64,000 nucleotides of DNA from Clostridium facile (GTDB lineage Bacteria; Bacillota; Clostridia; Oscillospirales; Ruminococcaceae): NCBI RefSeq assembly GCF_014297275.1, contig NZ_JACOQK010000001.1, positions 496,001 to 560,000 on the forward strand. The letters run 5' to 3'. Made by a program: the position numbers and the translations under genes. Shown here one piece after another: positions 61,201 through 64,000 of the stretch. Position 1 is the first letter of the stretch; every line of letters starts with the position of its first letter. The notes below the pieces were generated by a model, which had not been told where the DNA came from, made no database searches, and was given only the letters and a program-made list of their open reading frames with translations.

Positions 61201-61976
61201 ACCCATTGGGCGTACCTTCCCGTATGAACATCGGGCAGGTATTGGAAGTACATCTTGGCTACGCTGCGAAAGCGTTGGGATGGAAGATTATGACCCCTGT
61301 ATTTGACGGTGCCCACGAAAGCGATATCCGTGAATGCTTAAAAGAAGCTGGCTTGCGTGAAGATGGAAAAACCATCTTGTATGATGGACGTACTGGGGAA
61401 CCATTTGACAACCCTGTTACCGTAGGTTATATGTACTACCTGAAACTCCATCACCTGGTTGACGATAAAATCCACGCCCGTTCTACCGGTCCATATAGTT
61501 TGGTTACCCAGCAGCCATTGGGTGGTAAAGCCCAGTTCGGTGGCCAGAGATTCGGGGAAATGGAAGTTTGGGCATTGGAAGCGTATGGCGCAGCTTACAC
61601 CTTGCAGGAAATCTTAACTGTAAAATCCGACGATACCGTTGGACGTGTTAAGACTTACGAAGCAATTGTAAAAGGCCAGAATGTGCCAAAACCAGGCGCT
61701 CCAGAGGCATTTAAAGTATTGATTAAAGAATTGCAGTCCCTCGCTTTGGATGTGCGTGTGCTGGATAAAGACAACAACGAAATCGACCTGCGGCAATCCT
61801 TTGACGAAGATGATGATATTGGCTTGCAGCCTGTTGTGGAAGAAGACGAAACATTCAAAGATGAAGAAGCATTTAAAGAGGTAGAAGTAGAACAGGATTT
61901 TGAAGGTTTTGACGTTTCAGAACCAGAAGATCTTGGTGCTGATTTGGATTTTGGTTTAGATGATTTTGATGAATAA
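58230..61976 (+). CDS. rpoB: RNA polymerase beta subunit
   Basis: A 1248-residue beta subunit, slightly longer than many Firmicute homologues because of an acidic C-terminal tail (about 1190-1248) ending DLDFGLDDFDE. Signature segments include GSSPLSQFMDQNNPLAELTH (the rifampicin-binding region), KRRLSALGPGGLSRDRAGF, GDKMAGRHGNKGV and QPLGGKAQFGGQRFGEMEVW. GGAGG precedes the ATG. With rpoC it forms the catalytic core. There is no rplL or rplJ upstream, unlike the usual Firmicute order. Confidence 0.98.
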   Translation: MVNVKPVKLGKKTRMSFARINEVLEMPNLIEVQKNSYEWFRTEGLKEVFRDSAYISDHTGNLVLEFVDYRFDDKLKYDVLECKERDTTYAAPLRVKTRLINKETGEVKEQEIFMGDFPLMTDSGTFVINGAERVIVSQLVRSPGVYYGSEYDKTGKKKFSTTVIPNRGAWLEYETDSNDVFYVRIDKNRKIPITVFIRALLRIKDDSNLSDAEVFTDQYGTDQEIYEIFGEDRRMVQTITDKDNTKNGEEALLEVYRKLRPGEPPTLDSAVTHLRNLFFDDRRYDLSKVGRYKYNKKLAIANRLTGHVLAEPVVNELTGELLGEKGETLTYERALAIEKAGVDTAYIDVEGEIVKVISNGMVDITDFVDIDPEAFDIGEKVRFRVLKDILETCSSQEEIEEAIRERVDMLVPKHIIKDDIFASINYVNNLAYGVGTIDDIDHLGNRRIRSVGELLQNQFRIGFSRMERVIRERMTLQAQDMDTMTPQALINIRPVVAAIKEFFGSSPLSQFMDQNNPLAELTHKRRLSALGPGGLSRDRAGFEVRDVHYSHYGRMCPIETPEGPNIGLISYLASFARLNKYGFIEAPYRRVDKETGVVLDEVVYMTADMEDNYIVAQANAELTEDNKFATPRVTGRYRDQIIEVEREQVDFMDVSPKMVVSVATAMIPFLENDDANRALMGANMQRQAVPLLRTEAPVVGTGMEYKAAVDSGVAVLAKQNGVVKHVSADEIVIEDADHIEHNYKLIKFMRSNQSTCVNQKPIVSKGETVTKGQVIADGPAMDHGEISLGKNALIGFMTWEGYNYEDAVLINERIVREDIYTSLHIEEYEVEARDTKLGPEEITREIPNVGEDALKDLDERGIIRVGAEVRAGDILVGKVTPKGETELTAEERLLRAIFGEKAREVRDTSLRVPHGEYGIVVDVKVFTRENSDELSPGVNMVVRCYIVQKRKLSVGDKMAGRHGNKGVVSRILPQEDMPFLPDGRPLDIVLNPLGVPSRMNIGQVLEVHLGYAAKALGWKIMTPVFDGAHESDIRECLKEAGLREDGKTILYDGRTGEPFDNPVTVGYMYYLKLHHLVDDKIHARSTGPYSLVTQQPLGGKAQFGGQRFGEMEVWALEAYGAAYTLQEILTVKSDDTVGRVKTYEAIVKGQNVPKPGAPEAFKVLIKELQSLALDVRVLDKDNNEIDLRQSFDEDDDIGLQPVVEEDETFKDEEAFKEVEVEQDFEGFDVSEPEDLGADLDFGLDDFDE

Positions 61977-61993
61977 AAAGGAGAGATGTCGGA

Positions 61994-64000
61994 ATGGAAT
62001 TTAATGTGTTTGAATCAATTAAAATTGGTCTGGCTTCTCCTGATCAGATCAGGGAATGGTCTTATGGCGAGGTAAAAAAACCGGAAACAATTAACTACCG
62101 TACCTTAAAACCAGAACGGGACGGTTTGTTCTGTGAACGGATTTTCGGGCCTACAAAGGACTGGGAATGTCACTGTGGTAAGTACAAACGCCTCCGCTAT
62201 AAAGGGAAAGTATGTGAAAAATGTGGCGTTGAAGTCACCCGCGCTAAAGTGCGCCGGGAACGGATGGGGCATATCGAACTGGCTGCCCCAGTTTCCCACA
62301 TTTGGTATTTTAAAGGCATCCCATCCCGTATGGGCTTGCTGTTGGATATCTCTCCACGCCGTTTGGAAGAAATCCTGTATTTCGCGAAATATATTGTTAT
62401 CGATCCAGGCAACACCGTATTGGAAAAAGGCCAGATGCTGACCGAAAAAGAATACGATGATATGCGGGAAAAATACGAAGATGATTTCCGCGCTGGTATG
62501 GGTGCGGAAGCAATCAAAGAACTGTTGCAGGAAGTAGATTTTGATGTACTCTCCAAACAGTTAAAAGATGAAATCGAAAACTCTACCGGACAAAAACGTG
62601 TCAAAGCGATTCGCCGCTTGGAAGTAGTGGATGCGTTCAAACATTCTGGCAACCGTCCAGAATGGATGATTATGGATGTTATCCCAGTAATTCCACCAGA
62701 TATCCGTCCAATGGTTCAGTTGGATGGTGGACGTTTCGCTACTTCTGACTTGAACGACCTGTATCGCCGTGTAATTAACCGTAACAACCGTTTAAAACGT
62801 TTGTTGGAATTGAATGCGCCTGACATCATTGTCCGCAATGAAAAACGGATGTTGCAGGAAGCAGTAGACGCCTTGATTGACAACGGTCGTCGTGGCAGAC
62901 CGGTAACCGGACCAAATAACCGTCCTTTAAAATCCCTTTCCGATATGTTAAAAGGGAAACAGGGACGTTTCAGACAGAACCTGTTGGGAAAACGTGTTGA
63001 CTATTCCGGACGTTCTGTTATCGTAGTAGGACCTGAACTGAAAATGTATCAGTGCGGTTTGCCAAAAGAGATGGCTTTGGAACTGTTTAAGCCATTCGTT
63101 ATGAAACGCTTGGTGGAAACCGGTGTTTCCAACAATATTAAAAGCGCTAGAAAAATGGTAGAACGGGCAAAAACAGAGGTTTGGGATGCTTTGGAAACGG
63201 TAATCAAAGGGCATCCAGTTCTGTTAAACCGTGCGCCTACCTTGCATAGATTGGGTATCCAGGCATTTGAACCCGTATTGGTAGAAGGAAAAGCATTAAA
63301 GCTGCATCCATTGGTTTGTACAGCGTACAACGCGGACTTCGATGGAGACCAGATGGCTGTCCACGTACCATTGTCCGCGGAAGCCCAGGCAGAAGCACGT
63401 TTCTTGATGCTGGCAGCAAACAACCTCTTAAAACCTTCTGATGGACGTCCTGTTGCAGTGCCTACCCAGGATATGGTTTTGGGCTCCTATTATCTGACCT
63501 TACGCAAAGAAGGCGACAAAGGAACCGGCAAAGTATTCCGTGATTACAATGAAGCGGTTATGGCATACAATGAAGGGGATGTTACCTTACATGCTCCAAT
63601 CAAGGTAAAAGTAACTAGAACTGTTGGTGACAAAGTGGTTTCCCGCCTGATTGACGCAACGGTTGGTCAGATTATCTTTAATCAGCCAATTCCACAGGAT
63701 TTAGGCTTTGTGGACAGAACCAATCCGGAACAGCAGTTTGACCTGGAAATTACCTTTAAAGTCGGCAAAAAACAGTTAGGGGATATTGTAAGCCGTTGTA
63801 TTGCGAAACATGGGGTTGCCACTACCTCTGAAGTACTGGATAAAATCAAAGCCCAGGGCTATAAATATTCCACCAAGAGTGCCATTACGGTTGCGGTTTG
63901 TGATGCGGTTATCCCACCACAAAAACAACAGTATCTGGAAGAAGCGGATGCTCAGATTGAAAAAATCACCAAACAGTACCGTCGTGGTATGCTGTCCAAT
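61994..64000 (+). CDS. rpoC: RNA polymerase beta' subunit, 5' part
   Basis: The frame starts at ATG 61994, 17 bases after rpoB, with GGAG-type sequence upstream, and remains open to the end of the window (669 codons, incomplete). The N-terminal zinc ribbon is CHCGKYKRLRYKGKVCEKCG. The catalytic NADFDGDQMAVH lies at residues 446-457, with the three Mg-binding aspartates. LLGKRVDYSGRSVIVVGP is the conserved segment ahead of it. The C-terminal half lies outside the window. Confidence 0.98.
   Translation, partial: MEFNVFESIKIGLASPDQIREWSYGEVKKPETINYRTLKPERDGLFCERIFGPTKDWECHCGKYKRLRYKGKVCEKCGVEVTRAKVRRERMGHIELAAPVSHIWYFKGIPSRMGLLLDISPRRLEEILYFAKYIVIDPGNTVLEKGQMLTEKEYDDMREKYEDDFRAGMGAEAIKELLQEVDFDVLSKQLKDEIENSTGQKRVKAIRRLEVVDAFKHSGNRPEWMIMDVIPVIPPDIRPMVQLDGGRFATSDLNDLYRRVINRNNRLKRLLELNAPDIIVRNEKRMLQEAVDALIDNGRRGRPVTGPNNRPLKSLSDMLKGKQGRFRQNLLGKRVDYSGRSVIVVGPELKMYQCGLPKEMALELFKPFVMKRLVETGVSNNIKSARKMVERAKTEVWDALETVIKGHPVLLNRAPTLHRLGIQAFEPVLVEGKALKLHPLVCTAYNADFDGDQMAVHVPLSAEAQAEARFLMLAANNLLKPSDGRPVAVPTQDMVLGSYYLTLRKEGDKGTGKVFRDYNEAVMAYNEGDVTLHAPIKVKVTRTVGDKVVSRLIDATVGQIIFNQPIPQDLGFVDRTNPEQQFDLEITFKVGKKQLGDIVSRCIAKHGVATTSEVLDKIKAQGYKYSTKSAITVAVCDAVIPPQKQQYLEEADAQIEKITKQYRRGMLSN

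Overview
The window looks like chromosome from a low-to-moderate GC Firmicute of class Clostridia, probably a gut-type Oscillospirales/Ruminococcaceae relative. The basis is a Rnf complex in CDGEAB order, PerR with rubrerythrin, the dnaG-rpoD pair, a YjdF gene with its own riboswitch, GH25 muramidases, and large FIVAR-tailed surface glycosidases. No rRNA operon, CRISPR array, integrase or complete insertion sequence was seen. The taxonomic placement is inference from gene content.

Layout. 1-1.4 kb: end of a NOL1/NOP2/sun rRNA methyltransferase, then yebC. 2-7.9 kb (minus): a 1979-residue GH78-like rhamnosidase with discoidin domains and a wall-sorting tail. 8.4-16.2 kb: a redox block with an FMN-binding lipoprotein, ApbE flavin transferase, NusG-II protein, Gx transporter and rnfCDGEAB. 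The rnf operon has its own promoter and a long, foldable leader. 16.4-19.2 kb: perR-rubrerythrin and a membrane protein. 19.6-21.8 kb (minus): a B12-binding radical SAM protein and a cysteine-less thioredoxin-fold protein. 22.1-24.8 kb: a SigH-like sigma factor, a degenerate tRNA-like element, a zinc-ribbon protein, and a TPP riboswitch with thiC. 25.1-28.2 kb (minus): yjdF with its riboswitch, two tiny coupled ORFs, mutY and an RluA-type synthase. 28.4-32.3 kb: an atypical GH25, trmK, a Nif3 family gene and rqcH. 32.6-35.8 kb: a GNAT enzyme and a divergent nucleobase transporter/xpt pair. 36.9-40.7 kb: a four-gene extracellular O-acylation cassette (SGNH, DUF4358, MBOAT, DHHW), followed by a 170-bp IS200/IS605-like MITE. 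40.9-46 kb: an AraC regulator divergent from a GH106-like surface glycosidase. 47-51.9 kb: a secreted GH25 and a surface metallophosphoesterase. 52.3-64 kb: core housekeeping genes (rpmE, yigZ, dgt, dnaG, rpoD, rrf2, rpoB, and rpoC running off the end).

How the genes work together. ApbE covalently flavinylates FMN-binding domains. Its likely clients here are RnfG, RnfD and the divergent lipoprotein, which makes 8.4-16.2 kb a membrane flavin-electron-transfer unit. Three surface proteins (GH78-like, GH106-like, metallophosphoesterase) end in the same triple-FIVAR module and the same non-LPXTG signal ([AT]AKTGD), so they are probably displayed by one wall-anchoring route. The two glycosidases suggest rhamnose-containing glycans as substrates. 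perR and rubrerythrin form a peroxide-defence unit. The transporter and xpt probably salvage xanthine.

The most interesting unexplained items are the structured rnf leader, the tRNA-like element at 22.74 kb, and the shared non-canonical sorting signal.
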